A DNA stretch of 64,000 nt from Emiliania huxleyi CCMP1516 (GCF_000372725.1 NW_005200506.1:183129-247128); one strand, 5' to 3'. Shown: positions 9,032 through 24,074, counted from the first letter of the stretch. Numbers and translations: made by a program. The notes: generated from the sequence alone by a model not told the origin.

Positions 9032-11303
9032 GTGGCGATGGCTGCACTGCGAGAGCTCGAGGCGCTAGCTCCGCCGGCCGCCGCAGCCGCCGCAGCCGCC
9101 TCGGAGCTGCTTCGCATCCGCGCGGCGATCGAGGCGGAGGATGCTCACGAGCTGGCGGCGCTGCTGCCCGCGGCGGTGCGCGCCGCGCGCGAGAGCGGCC
9201 GCGAGGGCGAGCGGCTCGGCGTGGGCCTCGCAGCAGGCTTCAGCCGCCTCGTTGGGCGGTGGAGTGAGGGCGGAGCTGACCGGGCAGCTGATCAGGCAGC
9301 GGCTGGCCAGGCGGCGGGTGGCGAGGCGGCGGTCCAGGCCGCAGCCGGCCAGGCCGCCGCCGCAGGGCCGAGCCCCGCGAGGCTTGAGCTGCCGGGAGGA
9401 GGGATGCTGCGCGCGCTCCTCCTCCTCTGCCGGCTGATGCGCAGCTGCTGCGCGAGCAGCGCCGCGGTGCAGGACGCGCTGCTCGAGGCGGGTGCGCTGG
9501 CGAGGGTCCACGGGCTAGCCATCGCCACGGCGGAGGCGGCAGAGGCAGTGGAGGCGGCAGCGGTGGAGGCAGCGGCGGCGGCAGCGGCGGCGGCAGCGGC
9601 GACGGAGGAGGAGGAGGCGGCGGCGGCGGCGGCGACGGCGACGGCGGCGGCAGCGGCGGAGGAGGCAGCAGCAGCGGCGGCAGGCGTGGTCCCCGCGGCC
9701 GAGGCTGCCGAGGCGGCAGGGCCGGGCGAGGAGGCGCACAGTTGCTGCCTCGCCGCACTGCAGCTCCTCTCCAACGCTTGCGTGCAGAACGAGCGCGCGC
9801 AGGAGGAGGTGTGGTCGTGGTGGCCGCGGCTGCTCGCGCCGCTCATCGTGGCGGGCAGCGGCGGCGGCGGCGGCGAGCAGCGCAAGCGGAGCAGCGTGGG
9901 CCTCGCTGTGCTGTACCAGTGCGTGCGTGGCCACCCGTCGCGACTCAAGGCTCTCGTGTCGGGGCCACGCGCGGCTCGCGGCTGGCTGAGCTGCTGCCTC
10001 TGTCTGCTCCGCGACGGGGTGGTGCGATCTCGCCATACTTCCTAGACATGCACACATGTTCCATGACACGTCCCTCGCATGTCCTCTGCCTGCTCTGCGA
10101 ACGGGGTGGTGCGGCCCTTCACACGCCTCCTCCACGCCTCCTCCAACCCCCCCCCCCCCCCCCTTCACACGCTCCCTCCCTCCACTCAGGTTGGCGCCGA
10201 GGCCTCGTGGGGCGCGCTGCTCCTCTCCTCCCTCGTCGCCGGCGGGCTGCTGCCCGACCTGCTGGCGGCTGCCGCTGCGCTGCGGCATCCAGGCGCGCGG
10301 CTCGAGCTCGCCGTGGCGCTGCAGCGGCTGAGCGAGCAGGTGCCCTTGCCCCTGTCCTTGCCCCTGCCCCTGCCCCCGCCCTGCCCCTGACCTTGCCCCT
10401 GACCCTGACCCTCACCCTGACCCTGACCCCGACCCTGGCGGTCAGGTGCCTCCCCTCCTCGACGACTTCTCCGTCGGAGGGGGACGCCACCTCGCCGCAG
10501 CCCTCGCCGCGCAGCTGCCTCTCGCCGCGTCGCGTGCGTGGTGGGAGGAGGAGGAGGGCGCGCGCGAGGCCGCCGCCGCGTGCCCGCTCTCGACGCTCGC
10601 GCTGCTGCGGGCGGTGTGCGCCCTCGCCGCGCGCCTCGAGACGCCCTTCTCCGATTTCGACGACGACGCCGCCGCGCTCGGGCTCGTGCCGCCCGTCGTG
10701 GCCGTCCTGTCGGCGATGGCGGAGTGGAACCCACCCGCCGGATTGGCCGCGCCAAAGGACGCGGCGGGCGCGCCGACCAGCGCCGCGCCGCCGCCGGCCG
10801 TCGACACGCGCGGCGCGGAGCTGGAGCTGGTGCGGCCCCTCCCGCATCACACACCTCTTCTCGTTCTCTGTCCACACCTGGCTGCTGTCACAGGTGCGGC
10901 TCCTGGCGCTGCTCTGCTTCCGGCGGCACGCCTGCCAGAAGCTGGCTGGCGAGGTGGGCGGGCTGGCCGCCGTGCTGCAGCGCTGCAAGCTGGACGAGAG
11001 GCACAAACGACATACTCGCTCGCTCACTCACTCACACGCACGCACACACTCACACTCAACACACACGCGCACCTTGCATCTTCAATGCAGCGGAGCTCCT
11101 GCCAGTCTTGGGGCGTGGAGCTGCAGTGGGCTGTAGCCCACCCTTGCCCCGCAACTCCCTACCCTAGGCAGCCCTTCGTCCGCGAGTGGGCGCTGCTCGC
11201 TGTGCGCAACCTCACGGAGGGCTGCGCCGAGAACCAGGCGACCATCGCCGGCCTCAAGCAGCTGTCGACACCCACGCTGCGCGTCCCGCCGGGAGAGGGC
11301 TGA
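9032..11303 (+). CDS. ATXN10: ataxin-10 homologue, 5 exons
   Basis: Predicted exons 9032-10018, 10190-10339, 10446-10829, 10894-11000 and 11168-11303. The last junction is GC-AG, the others GT-AG, and frames join without stops. Exon 1 is helical and armadillo-like, with Ala/Glu repeats at about 9530-9700. The final two exons give LLALLCFRRHACQKLAG and QPFVREWALLAVRNLTEG followed by CAENQ, the hallmark of the ataxin-10 C-terminal domain. Ataxin-10 family proteins act in cytokinesis, cilia or signalling scaffolds; no enzymatic activity is expected. Intron 1 carries a second copy of the exon-1 end and donor (near 10094-10112). Intron 2 is made of CCCTGA-like repeats. Introns 2 and 3 begin like the following exon (gtgcc; gtgcggc). 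Confidence 0.8.
10385..10440 (+). repeat. telomere-like CCCTGA repeat inside ataxin-10 intron 2
   Basis: Degenerate tandem copies of ccctga/cccctg fill the intron between the two splice sites. The same kind of hexamer is found in introns at 12785-12905 and 37374-37415. Confidence 0.7.
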
Positions 11304-12051
11304 CACGCCATGCAGTCGTCGAACGTGATGTGTCGCAGAGTTCCCAACGAGCGACGTCGACCCTGTGCGCGACCCACGTTTCTCTGGGACTGGTGGCTGG
11401 CTGGCGCTCCCAAGCTGTCTCACTGTAGCTCTGATCCTCACTCTCTAGCTCTCACAACCTCCCGTCGTTTGCGCGTGCAATGGCATTCACTCGATTCGGG
11501 CGGCGTTGCGACGCTAAAGGCGCCTCCTCCCGAGGTCTCGCGCCTTGGGCCCAGTTTATCGGGGTCCACTTTCCCGGTCGCAGGCTGCGATTGTTCACGT
11601 TTTGCGATGACCAGCGAAGCGAGTGCCTCGCTGGTTGTCGCAAAACGCCGGCCTGGGCGCGGTTCTCTTCGCCGTACGACAGTGTGACTGGGATCTGGGT
11701 GGAGGCTGGAGCTGTGGCTGGGCGCTGATTGATGGTTGAGAGTCCTGAGACACCCGAGTCCTCTCTGTCTGACTGGGTCTCGCTCCCAGAGAGTACACAC
11801 AGAGATCGAGCGCCACGGTGCTGTATCGGCGGAACGCCTGGGAAGAAACGCGGTGCCTCGCCGCATCAAGCATTTTTTCTGCGTCGCCGCCGGCGCCCAC
11901 AGCCTCTATCGTTCTCCACCGGCCACAAACGACCCTCAACTCGAGCCCTCGAAAGCGACCGTGGCCCACGCACCACGCAAAATGGGCGAGATAAGTTGCC
12001 GCCCGTGGCGCGCCGTGCTCGCTCGCCACGCGGCACGAGCTGCAGCCGATC
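11304..12051. other. convergent intergenic region with a hairpin
   Basis: Lies between the 3' ends of the ataxin-10 gene (+) and the SerRS gene (-). No gene supported. An imperfect inverted repeat at 11597-11646 (gttttgcgatgaccagcgaa pairing with ctcgctggttgtcgcaaaac) could form a stem of about 20 bp. Confidence 0.5.
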
Positions 12052-14946
<2,895 letters not shown>

Positions 14947-15338
14947 TCGCTGGTCAGGTCCGAGGAGGAGTGCTGCTCTGGCCGCCAGAAGCGTAGCGGA
15001 GGACCGCAGTGGTTGCGGGTGGGAGCTGCCAAGAAACGTCGCGCGATACCTGTTTATGCTAGCAAGCAGGCCACCTGCTTGCCAGCCTCTTTTTCATGGA
15101 ATGTTGTAAAAAGTACGTCAGTCAACGCTGGGCGGGATGGATGGCATGCAGATGACGTACGACTACAGTACGGCAGCGCGGAGCTCACGCTGCGCGGAAA
15201 CATGCTGCTCGACTATGACATGCACGCGCTCACGACGTCAGCGATGAGGCGGTGTCGAGGCAGCTTTGAGAGTTGCGTGCTCCGCCGACGATGTGGAGAG
15301 GGAGCCTGCTCGGAGCGATCCCTGCGCGGCGTCACCCC
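14947..15338. other. intergenic, SerRS upstream region
   Basis: About 390 bases from the SerRS start to the 3' end of the RING-CH gene. No gene or clear motif was recognised. Confidence 0.4.
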
Positions 15339-16430
15339 TCACGCACGCGCTCCCGGCCCCGCTGCCTGAGGCTGAGCGGCGGAAAGATCCCCGGAGAGTT
15401 CGTGCTCCCGGCCTGCGGTGGCGCAGGAGAGGAGAAACACGGCGAGGCCGGAGATCAGCTGAAAGACGTGGATGCCGACCGGTATGCCGGGGAGAGCGCC
15501 GGGCGCCATCAGACCGACCAGGCCCATCATCAGCATCACCAGACCTGCGCACCAACAATGATTAGCGGCTTAGGAGGAGAGGGAGTGGGGCGCTGACTGC
15601 GGGCGGGGCGCACCGAAGATGACGTTGACGATCTGGCTGGTGACACGGAGGGTCTTGCCCCACTGGGAGCCCAGTGCCACGGGCTCCACCGTAGGCAGGG
15701 AGAGCTCGAGCTCCTCCGGGCAAATGCCCTGCCGGCAGACGCCGCAGACCGGTGGGCCAGTCTGCCTGCGCGTGAGCTCGAGAAGGCAGCTGCGGTGTGC
15801 GCGTAGCGAGCGGCACGCACACATGTTGACCAGCATCGGGCCCTCCGAGGAAAGACAGATGTAGCAGGTGTCGGGGTCCTCGTCCTCGTGCGAAAACCCG
15901 ATAGTGATCGCGTCGACCCCGATCGAGACCTTCTCAACCTTCTCAACCTCCGCGTCTTTGGTGGCGGCGCAGGGAAGCGGCGAGGCCTCTGATGCAATGG
16001 CACGCGCCGACTCCCACCCCCACTCGAGTTTGGAGGAGCGCCGCCACTTGGAAAGCGGCCGGGGGTTGTTGCTGCGGCTGCTCCGTTGCCACTGCTGCTG
16101 AGCAGGCACACGGCATTTGAATCTTGTGGGGCGCTCCACGAGCCGCGGTCGCATCCCATCAAGGCCCGCAGTCACCGTCGGCGACAGCGACGCCCCAAAA
16201 AGTGCTGTGTCCGACACTAGATGTCGCAAAGGATCTCGCAAGTCATTAGGATGCCGCCGGATTGTAAGTGCTCCAAGGGTCACGTCGTTGGCGGCGTCTC
16301 TGTCTTTCTCTTTTTGTGTGATGCGTGTGCTAGTGTGCCAGTCCACGCCCTTGTGTGGCCAGTGTGCTGCGAGAGAGTGTTGTATTTTAAGCGTCGTGAT
16401 GGGGCGGCGCGGGGGCGTTGGGTCCTCCAC
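15339..16430 (-). CDS. RING-CH (MARCH-type) membrane E3 ligase-like
   Basis: Exon 1 (to 15614) and exon 2 (15544-15339) are joined by a 69-nt GT-AG intron. The C4HC3 RING-CH signature is clear: DTCYICLSSEGP, NMCACRSLRAHRSCLLEL, CGVC. Exon 2 adds hydrophobic segments (LVMLMMGLVGLMAPGALPG and GIHVFQLISGLAVFLLSC), so the protein is membrane-bound with a RING-CH facing the cytosol, as in MARCH E3 ligases that ubiquitinate membrane proteins. The start is uncertain: the frame is open to 16430, but a later ATG (for example MRPRLVERPTRF) may be used. Confidence 0.75.
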
Positions 16431-16889
16431 AGTTTGTGTGCAGCGTGTGTGTATGGCGCGCGCGCGTGATGGCGCGGGCGCGCGTGTGTATATGTGTGTG
16501 GGCGGGACATGCTACCTTGACTGACTGATCGGCTCCTGCTGCTCCACGGCAAGAACAGCTACCCCCCCGGCCCCGCACACGCGCCACCCCTCCGTCCGTG
16601 CGGAAGACCGCCGTCGCGCGGGTGACTGGTGTGTGCGTCTCCAGTCCAAGGCTCCTGACTATTTATTTCAGGCACAGCACCCGCTCACGAGTTTCACACG
16701 AAAGCCACCCCTTCATAATCGAACATCGTACATGCATTGGTAAAGCTGCTCGGCCCGAACCGCCAAGCCTCGATCCAAAATACTCCACACAGACCTCGAA
16801 ATACACACGCCGCGCGCTCGAGCGCCGCGCTCGCGCCGCGCGAGCCGGGGCGGCAGCCCTGCCGCCTCTCCTCTCTCCCAATAATAGTG
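16431..16889. other. intergenic
   Basis: About 460 bases, tg/cg-rich, between two minus-strand genes. Nothing recognised. Confidence 0.3.
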
Positions 16890-17752
16890 TCAGTTGAATG
16901 CCATTTTGTTGTTTGGGTTGGCCGCCTTCTCAGAGTGGTACTTGCACGCAAGCAGGTCGTACTGCTTAGTGATGCGCGCCACCGTCGCCTCGAGCTCCGC
17001 CTTGTCGTCGCCGGGAGGAAGGGCGTCTGCGGCGGCGGCGGAGGAGAGGTCGCGTCACGCGCGCTGTGCCACCGGCGGGCAGCCACCTCGCCGGCGCACC
17101 AATCAGCGGCAGCAGGCCCGCGGTCGAACAGAGCGCGTTGCGCTCCTGGTAGCGCTCGACCCGCCAGAGCTCGTACATGATGTTGAGGTCGTGCGGGATG
17201 CCTGCGCGTGGGGAGCTGGCGTGAGCGCCGCCCCTTCACTCCCGGCCGCCCGCTCGTGGGTAGGGCGCGGGCGAGGCCACCCTGCTGCTTCGTCGTCTCG
17301 TAAGGGTACAGGTAAAAGCACCGGCGGAAGCCGGTCCAGACGATGGCGCTTATGCACAGGCAGCAGGGCTCGTGCGTGGCCAGGAATACCGACTCCTGTG
17401 GCGGCGGCTTGTTGCACAGCGCAGCCCAGCGGTCGATAGTGTAGATCTCGCCGTGGAAGATTGGGCACGCCGTCTCGTGGTTGGTCTCGGCTATCACGGT
17501 GTCGAAGCTCGCGTTGAGGATCGCAGCGCCAAACACCTTGTTGCCCTCCGCCACCTCGGCCCGCGTCTTTGGCAGGATCTCGTGCTCGATCACATGCAGC
17601 AGGCGGCGGAGGAGTGAAGCGTCGGCGCCGAGCTCCGGCTGCAGCTCGCCACGAGGAGGAAGTCGGCTGCGCCGCAGCAGGTACACGGTTGCGGCGGCGG
17701 CGGCAGCGGCGGCGGCGGCGGCGCTGGCGGCTGGCAGCCACGACGGCGTCAT
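16890..17752 (-). CDS. CMP/dCMP-type deaminase family protein with N-terminal membrane anchor
   Basis: Predicted exons 17752-17281, 17201-17100 and 17026-16890, joined in frame with GT-AG introns of 79 and 73 nt. After MTPSW an Ala-rich hydrophobic stretch followed by LLRRSR forms a probable anchor or leader. The catalytic zinc sites are intact: His and the proton-shuttle Glu in CPIFHGEIYTIDRW, and the two Cys in HEPCCLCISAIVWTG. The C-terminal part (GIPHDLNIMYELW, CKYHSEKAANPNNKMAFN) resembles bacterial-style nucleoside deaminases that are relatives of guanine deaminase and TadA. Substrate unknown: free base, nucleotide or tRNA cannot be told apart here. Confidence 0.75.
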
Positions 17753-18882
17753 CGAGGCCACAACCTTGTCCACGGGAATGAGGAAGCCCGACAGCTTCTC
17801 TTCGCGTCCCCCTGTTGATCTGAAAGGCGGTACGTGCCTTTTCTTTTGAGCTGCCTTCGACAAGGCGGACACACACGCACATCGCTCTCGGGCCCACAGA
17901 CATCCCGCACACCCGCCCCCGCGCGCGCCCCACCCCGGCCGGGAGAAAGGGGAGTGACAGTTTGGGACGGCAACAGAACGAGATACCTCGCACATCTGCG
18001 AGAACGCAGGGTAAACGTAAGATTATGGCTCAGGCCACCTCTTGCGCCCCGACTGACCGATCTACCGTATGAGCTGGAAAGTTTTGACCGCGCAAGATAT
18101 AAAGGGTGTCCTAAGGGCTCTGCTCGCAAGGCGCCCGCGTCGCAGACGCGGTACCATTGACAAATCTGCGATATACCCCCACACGAACAAATAGCCAAAA
18201 TCCGAATACCGTGCACGAATCCGGCGATGTCGGACCCAAGCCTTCAGCTGGTGCCAAGACATTCGTAAAATTGAAGCCAAGAATCCGCCAAATCCGTGCT
18301 TTCGCGCTACCTGAGGGGAAAGCCGCTGATCGAGCCCAGCGTGCCCGCGGCCGCCTCCCGCGCAGCACCGCCGCTGCGGAATCGGATCGATCCCATGGAG
18401 GAGGAGGGCGCAGTCGGCCAGCGCAGCAGGCGGAGTCCCTCCCCGCGCCGGAGCCCCCCTGCAGTCGAGGGAGTCCTCGTTGGCGATGAAGGTGGCGACA
18501 TCGAATCGCGGCCGACACACGTCACGGGAGGAATGGGCGATGAGCGGGAACGATGCGCGCTACGACGCCGACTCCGCCGTGCTCGTGGCCGCAGAAAGCC
18601 GCGCTCCAGGAGCACGCCAAGATGCAATGGCACGCTTGCTTCGATTCAGCTCTCTCGGCAGCAGAAGTGGGGCTGGAGCGGGTGGGGGTGGATGCCGAGG
18701 GGGAGCGTCTCCAGCTGCGCCCTGTGGCAGCTGCGCCCTGTGGCAGCTAGTCGAGGGACTTGGTAGTTGTGACCCCCCTGAGTGAGCGGACAGGAGAGAG
18801 AGAGCGTTTTGTGGTGTTTGTTGGTGTACGCAATAACGGGACAGGGTGGTTGTTCTCTCTATCTCCTCTTCTAGCTCTTAGC
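17753..18882. other. divergent intergenic region
   Basis: About 1.1 kb between the deaminase (-) and the membrane protein gene (+). Short frames near 18400-18700 read plausibly in pieces (for example QEHAKMQWHACFDSALSA) but need unproven joins, so no gene is called. The sequence ccctgtggcagctgcg is tandemly repeated near 18719-18748. Confidence 0.3.
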
Positions 18883-20351
18883 ATGAGCTGCGCCCGGTGT
18901 CCGACCCCTTTTGCGCAGCAACACCTTAAACTTTTAGGCCCTCCAAATTCGGGTCGGAGCGTAGCGGAGTGGGCCCCGAGTTTGAAAAGGGCGACGGACG
19001 CTTGCGTCCTAGCCTCCAACAACGCCTCCCCGGCGCAGAGGGGCCCCCGGAGGGATGCTCAACCGCTCCACGCCACGCCGCTTGCGGCGGTCCTCTTCCC
19101 AGCTCCGCCGAGGGCCCGTGCGTTATCTTTTTTCTCGTCGTTGCTCGCGCCGGATGGCGAGGCCGCGAGGCAATCCCTTCATCGAGCGGTGCGCGCTCCT
19201 ACCCAGCGCTTCATCCCCTCGCTGCGTCTGGAGCCTCCCGCGCGCGCCGCCCGCAGGACCTCGACGCAGGTCATCCTCGGCATCGTCGTCGTCGCCTTTC
19301 TGTGCAACTCCGCCACCTCGCACACCGACGACGGCCTGCCGTGGGAGGTGACGCTCGCGTCGCTGTGCACGCTCGGCGTCGTCTTTGGCGCCGTCTACGC
19401 CCAGAAGACCGAGATCGCCCTCTCGGTCGTCTCGATCCTCGGCGTGCTGATGCCGACCTACTTTGTGTACCACTCGGAGGTGCCATGCTCAAACTGGTCG
19501 CTCGGCTCGCACTTCCCGCTGAAAACCAGCCCGGGCGAGCTGCTGAGCGGCGCGTGGCGCCTCGACGCAAACACCTCGCGCTGGGACGCGCTGCTGCCCG
19601 CCGGGCTGTCCGTCTCGCAGCTCTCTCTGCTCTCGCCGGGCCTCGCCGTCACGGCAAACACGTCCGAAATCTACCACTCCGGCATCATGCTGACCGACAA
19701 GGCCGGCGGCGCCGCCGCCCTCCCCGCGCGTCGCGCGGCGCCGGGCCGGGCTGCCGACGCCGCGTCTCCGACTCGCCGCCTCGCCGCCTCCGCCTCGCCA
19801 GGTGACGGGCGACAAGTCGCACGAGTACTTGCTCCTGTCCTCGCCGCGCAAGGTCAAGGGGAGGGCGGTCTCGATCATGCTGCTCGCGCGCGTGCCGATG
19901 CGCTTCGAGGTGTGGCCAAAGGAGGAGACCGACTACACCTTCGACCTGCAGACCGCAGCCCACATCGTCGCGCCACCGACGTTCACCGGCGAGCTACAGC
20001 CCGCCGCCGCCGCCTCACCGCTGCCATCCCGCCGCCGCCGCCTCACCGCTGCAAGCCCGCCGACTCCCTGCTGCGAGCCAGCCGCCGCCGCCGCCGCCGC
20101 CGCTGCCTCCCACTACTGCACCGCCGCACCACCCGCGCTGCCACGCCGCCGGCCCTCATTTCGCCGCCCAGCGGCCCCGCCGTGCGTGCGTGGGCCTGCT
20201 CTGACCCCAGCCCTCCACCGCCGCCCCACCGCAAGGCGAGCTGGTCAAGCTCGACAAGGGCCCGGCGATGGAGGCGCTCGCGAAGAAGCAGAACCTGCGC
20301 CCCTTCATGCTCGATGTGTACAAGTTCGACTACAACTTCGACCGAGACTGA
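18883..20351 (+). CDS. uncharacterised multi-span membrane protein
   Basis: Three exons proposed: 18883-19701, 19802-19988 and 20236-20351. The second intron is GC-AG and starts GCGAGCT, exactly as the third exon starts. Membrane spans: VILGIVVVAFLCNSATS, EVTLASLCTLGVVFGAVYA and IALSVVSILGVLMPTYFVY. An extracellular-type region with N-T-S sequons follows, then a soluble tail (DKSHEYLLLSSPRKVKGRAV, MRFEVWPKEETDYTFDL, RPFMLDVYKFDYNFDRD). No family recognised. The N-terminus is the weak point: the frame is open upstream, but the first 110 residues look non-conserved and could hold another intron (a possible border is near 19137/19272). Confidence 0.6.
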
Positions 20352-21107
20352 GGCCGGGGCGGAGCCCCGCGCACACAGCAGCGCCGCCGCGGCATCACAC
20401 ATTTAGTTCGCCCCCCGGGGTGTGTGTGTGGTTGGTCTACATGCAACCTCCAACAAACGCATTTTTTTCGAATGATCGTGAAAGCGAGAGCGCGTACGCC
20501 CATACGCGCACGTTACCAACGCGCAGAGTACCGGCTCTGGTACGGGGTGTGGACCCTGTGCCCCTGAGTTGACCAGGGGTTGTGCGCTGGGCCCTCCTGC
20601 TCGGCTCCAGCCAGTAGACAAGTCTTGTCATCAACAGAGTAGATGGATCTGACCTCGGGGCCGATGTGACCAAGCGCTGGTAGCGTGGTTTTACCTCACA
20701 CCCACGGTCTCACAGTGTGCCGGCAGTCGCCGAGCAGTGTCGCTCACACAAGCCGCAGCACAAGTGACTGAGGGCCAGTGAGGGCGAGCCCATCGCTGTC
20801 ACAGCTGTGGCAGCCGCACAGTAGGCTGTGTCAACTGTGCAGAGTGTGTGAGCAGCAGAGGAGCTGCTCTCCAGGCTTCTGTCGCAAAGAGCTGCATGCC
20901 ACCGAAAGCGCTGTCGAGGTTCGCCGAGCGCGGCGAAATCCGGGGACGCCGTCACCGACGAGCGCGTTGGACTTTTCACTCCGGACAAAGACGGGGACAC
21001 AGCGGACAGTGCGGGGTGTGTCCCCGTCATAGCGGCGAGGCGCGGGACCGTCTGTGGCGAGGTGGGTCGCGTCCTCGGATTTCCTGAACTCACGGTCCGC
21101 TCCCTCT
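20352..21107. other. intergenic / 3' flank
   Basis: About 750 bases between the membrane protein gene and the LINE tail. No gene supported. Confidence 0.3.
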
Positions 21108-23035
21108 GTGCTGGTAAATAAATAAACAAAACGGACACCTCTACTAGGAGGTGGGTAAAAAGGAACAGGTCCCCGCCCTGCGGTCTTTGTGCAGGGTTCT
21201 TTGTGGGTGTGGTCGGCGGCTAGCCGGGGTCGTCCTCCCGATGGGGGACTAGCACTAGCCGTCTTCCACATGGTCCCTCGGGTCCCTGCTGCTCCTAATC
21301 TCTTCGTACATCCTCCTGCTGATCTCCGCAACGTCCTGCTCCCTCCCTCGTCTCGCCCTGCGCGACTGCTCCGCCTCACCGTCGTCCGCCCTGCGTCGTC
21401 TGGTGACGGGTCCTCCATAGTCGGTTGAGGTCGCCGCCCTCCTCGTGCCTCTTCCCAGCGTTCCCTCGGCGGTCGATGCCGTCTGGTCCGCCTCCGCCGT
21501 CCCCGGGTCTGCCCTGCCCTCGTCTGCACTAGCTTCTGTTTCGTCATCACTGGCGCCTCTCCTCTTCTTTCTCCTCTTCTTGTATGCTTTGTACATCGCG
21601 TCGATTCCTTTTCGCGTGAGCACCATCCTGAAGCTCGCCCAGCAGCGGAACCGCTCCCGAAGTCGAAGGAGCATCATCAGTCTCACCCACTTCGCTCTCT
21701 GCCCACCGTCTCCGCTCCCTCCCGCTTGAGCCGCCGTCGCGGCCCTCGTTCGTCCCACTGGCTGTTGGCCTGTCTGCACGTTGCCTCCGTTATCCCTCCT
21801 CCTCCGCGACTCCCTCAAGGCCGGGCGGGCCTCCTTCCACCCAGCGAAGAGCTTCCTCAGCCACTCGATGTGTTCCTCTCTCTTCATTATGCGCGCCGTA
21901 GCCTCATCATTGAGCTGGATCCACCTCTGCACCGCTCCCGTCGCCGCCTCGGCCACGACTTGCAAGTTCCTCGTGACCCCGGCGCCAAGGTCCCTCCGAC
22001 TCTTCTCCGGGAGATCATCTACCAGCGCCGGCAACACCCCCCCGACGGCTGGTGCTAGTGCATCGTACCCGTCCTCATCCAGCACCCTATAGCGTGAGCC
22101 CTTCAGCGCAGCGACATGCGCCATCCTCAGCGTCTTCAGCGTCTCCTTGGAGTCGGGTGCCGCCTGTGCCACTTTGCTGATCGCCGTCCCTGTCTGCGCT
22201 CGCGCTACTCTGAGGAACCATCTGGCCTGCTCCCTATTCCCCAGGCAGGCGCCGCTAAGCACGTGCGCCATTGTCGCTCTAGGCGGGTTCTCATCTTCCT
22301 CGGTCCATTGCTGCGCGGCTTTCCGCACGATCGGACACAGCGGGTCCCGCTTTAGTGCTGCCCTCCTCGCCGCGTCCCTCGCGGCCTTACAGACGAGGCA
22401 GCCCCTGAGGTCGCTCCTTGTGGCGGCGCCCGGGGTCTCCCTCCCCGCCTCGCCCCGCATGATCCTCTCGTGGTGCGTTCCGTGTGGCACCCCCGCTTGC
22501 TGCCGCACCCGCGCTCCCATGACGGTCTTTGTCACCACGTTATGATCATCCACATCGGCGAATTGTATCTCACGCTCGCCGTGCTGATCCTTGATCCGCT
22601 GACGCTTGTCCCATTTGTGTCTCGTCGTCCCCCTGACCACGTCGCTCCACAGCGGCCCCGTGACCCCTGCCGTGTGCGACCCCGCCGTGAGCCCCTCGCC
22701 GAGCCGTCCTCGCACCCACTCGTTCGTGTGGCCGCGTGTGGCATAATAGGTCCTCCGGTCCAGTACCTCCCGCCCCCCCTCTCTGTCTGCCGTCCTCCGG
22801 CGGTCCGTGTACACACACGGGCGCGTTCTCACTGCTTCACGGATGACGGCGGTGGCATCCTCAATCTCGCTGGCCCCCATGTATGCCGTCGCCGCGGCGT
22901 CGGCGTAGGCGTTGCTAGCGCACCCCGCGTGGCTCGGTACCCACAGGAACGTGACGGAGTCGAGCTGGGCGCGATATCTGCATATGCCCTCTCTGTGCTG
23001 GTTGTCGTTGTGGTTCTCCGATATTTAAGCGAACA
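21108..23035 (-). mobile_element. 5'-truncated non-LTR retrotransposon (LINE), copy 1, with RNase H end
   Basis: The minus strand reads from a truncated point near 23035 into an RNase H signature (SVTFLWVPSHAGCASNAYAD), then through a basic region with a Cys/His knuckle (GCLVCKAARD, PLCP, MAHVLSGAC) to a stop at 21255. A 3' UTR ending gaggtgtccgttttgtttat and a TTTA-type tail near 21108-21125 follow. The reverse transcriptase and endonuclease are missing, as usual for 5'-truncated LINEs. The 3' end is shared with 42280-42655 and 61503-61584, which proves dispersal. Confidence 0.85.
21255..23027 (-). pseudogene. LINE ORF2 C-terminal remnant (RNase H plus zinc knuckle)
   Basis: Open frame of about 590 codons beginning just after an in-frame TAA near 23030 and ending at 21255. 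The first residues (ENHNDNQHREGICRYRAQL) are the middle of an RNase H domain, so the frame has no native start. The tail is rich in Arg/Glu (EISRRMYEEIRSSRDPRDHV) and is 90 percent or so identical in the second copy at 42286-42490. Expected to be non-functional by itself. Confidence 0.8.
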
Positions 23036-23102
23036 GAGTTACCGGAGAGGCCCGACAGAGGCGAGAGCGGAGACCAGGCACGAATGACATACGAAATACG
23101 AT

Positions 23103-23932
23103 CTAGTCGCAGCTCGACCGTTTACGCCCCGCCCCCACAGCGCGCCTCTCCTCCGCGCCTGCTGCTCCTCCGCCACCGCCCGGCGCGTCCGCCACGGGGT
23201 TCTCCGACACAATACACAATACAGTGCTCGGCGCCACCGCCGGCGAAAGGTAGCGGCTGGCGGCCTCAAAGTCGCGCTCCGCCAGCGCCTCGCGGACCAA
23301 CGTCGATGAGAAAGCCGCCGCCTCGCCGCGAGCGGGCGAGGCGACGAAGACCCCCCTCACGGGCTGCTCGGCGGGCGGCGCGACCACCACGCCAACCTCG
23401 CCCATCCCTCCTCCCAGGCCGCACCTGGCCGCGTGGTCGGCTCCGCACACGTAGAAGAGGCGCCGCCCGCCGCCCAGCCTGCCCCGCAGCGCCTCGCACA
23501 CCTCCGGAAAGTCGGGCCACTCTCCGGGCTGCGCCGCCTCCCACGCCGCCACCGACACGAGCGGGTCGGCCTCCACCGCCCGCTGCGCCGCGCAGAGGCG
23601 GAAGGCGGCGCTCAGCCCGATCGTACCGCTCGCCGCCGCCTTTGGCTGGACGTACCCGTCGTGCGAGGGCGAGAGGTACGCCTGCGGGACAGCCCGTGTG
23701 TCAAGGCAGGCGGGTGCGAGGGGAGGGGTGTGTGGAGCAAGGCTCTGAGGAGAGGGAGGTGTCGAGAGAGGGGGGTTGCATATGCCTGCGAGACGTGAAA
23801 GCCGTGCGCATGCAGCCGGCCCGCCGCGGCGTGCAGCATGTCAACGTGGCCTTGGTGGAGCGGGTTCATCGCCCCTGAGGACCGCCTCCCGCGCCGCAGC
23901 CGCCTCGTCGGGGGGGGGGGGGGCGCCTTGCC
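23103..23932 (-). CDS. NMNAT-like nucleotidylyltransferase (5' part unresolved)
   Basis: The last exon 23681-23103 and exon 23874-23786 are joined by a 104-nt GC-AG intron; a further 57-nt GC-AG intron (23875-23931) leads back to ELWPTG. Joined, the protein reads ELWPTGAMNPLHQGHVDML with the HxGH nucleotide-binding motif, then HGFHVSQAYLSPSHDGYV, RLFYVCGADHAARCG, VVVAP and a SSTLVREAL end (the ISSTxIR motif of NMNAT and relatives). It probably transfers an AMP moiety, for example NMN to NAD. No ATG lies in frame between the taspase stop (24075) and the HxGH exon. Either a short 5' exon is missed, or the frame is spliced from the taspase gene upstream. Confidence 0.65.
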
Positions 23933-24074
23933 CGTCGGCCACAGCTCCACCCCAGAACCGAGTGGCGGAGGCTCGACGGCGAGCCCCGCCCCCGGGCAAG
24001 GAGCCCCGTGCAGGTTGGGACCCGGCGCCCCGCCCTCCTCCGCAGCTCCGCCCTCCTCCGCAGCTCCGCCCTCC

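Noticed and set aside
9742..11136. Long Arg/Pro-rich frame over the ataxin-10 region
   Set aside because: Shadow of the real exons; crosses their introns with no recognisable domain. Only exon 4 lies in that frame.
18062..18785. Possible small gene(s) near 18.3-18.7 kb
   Set aside because: Protein-like pieces lie in different frames on both strands and need unproven joins.
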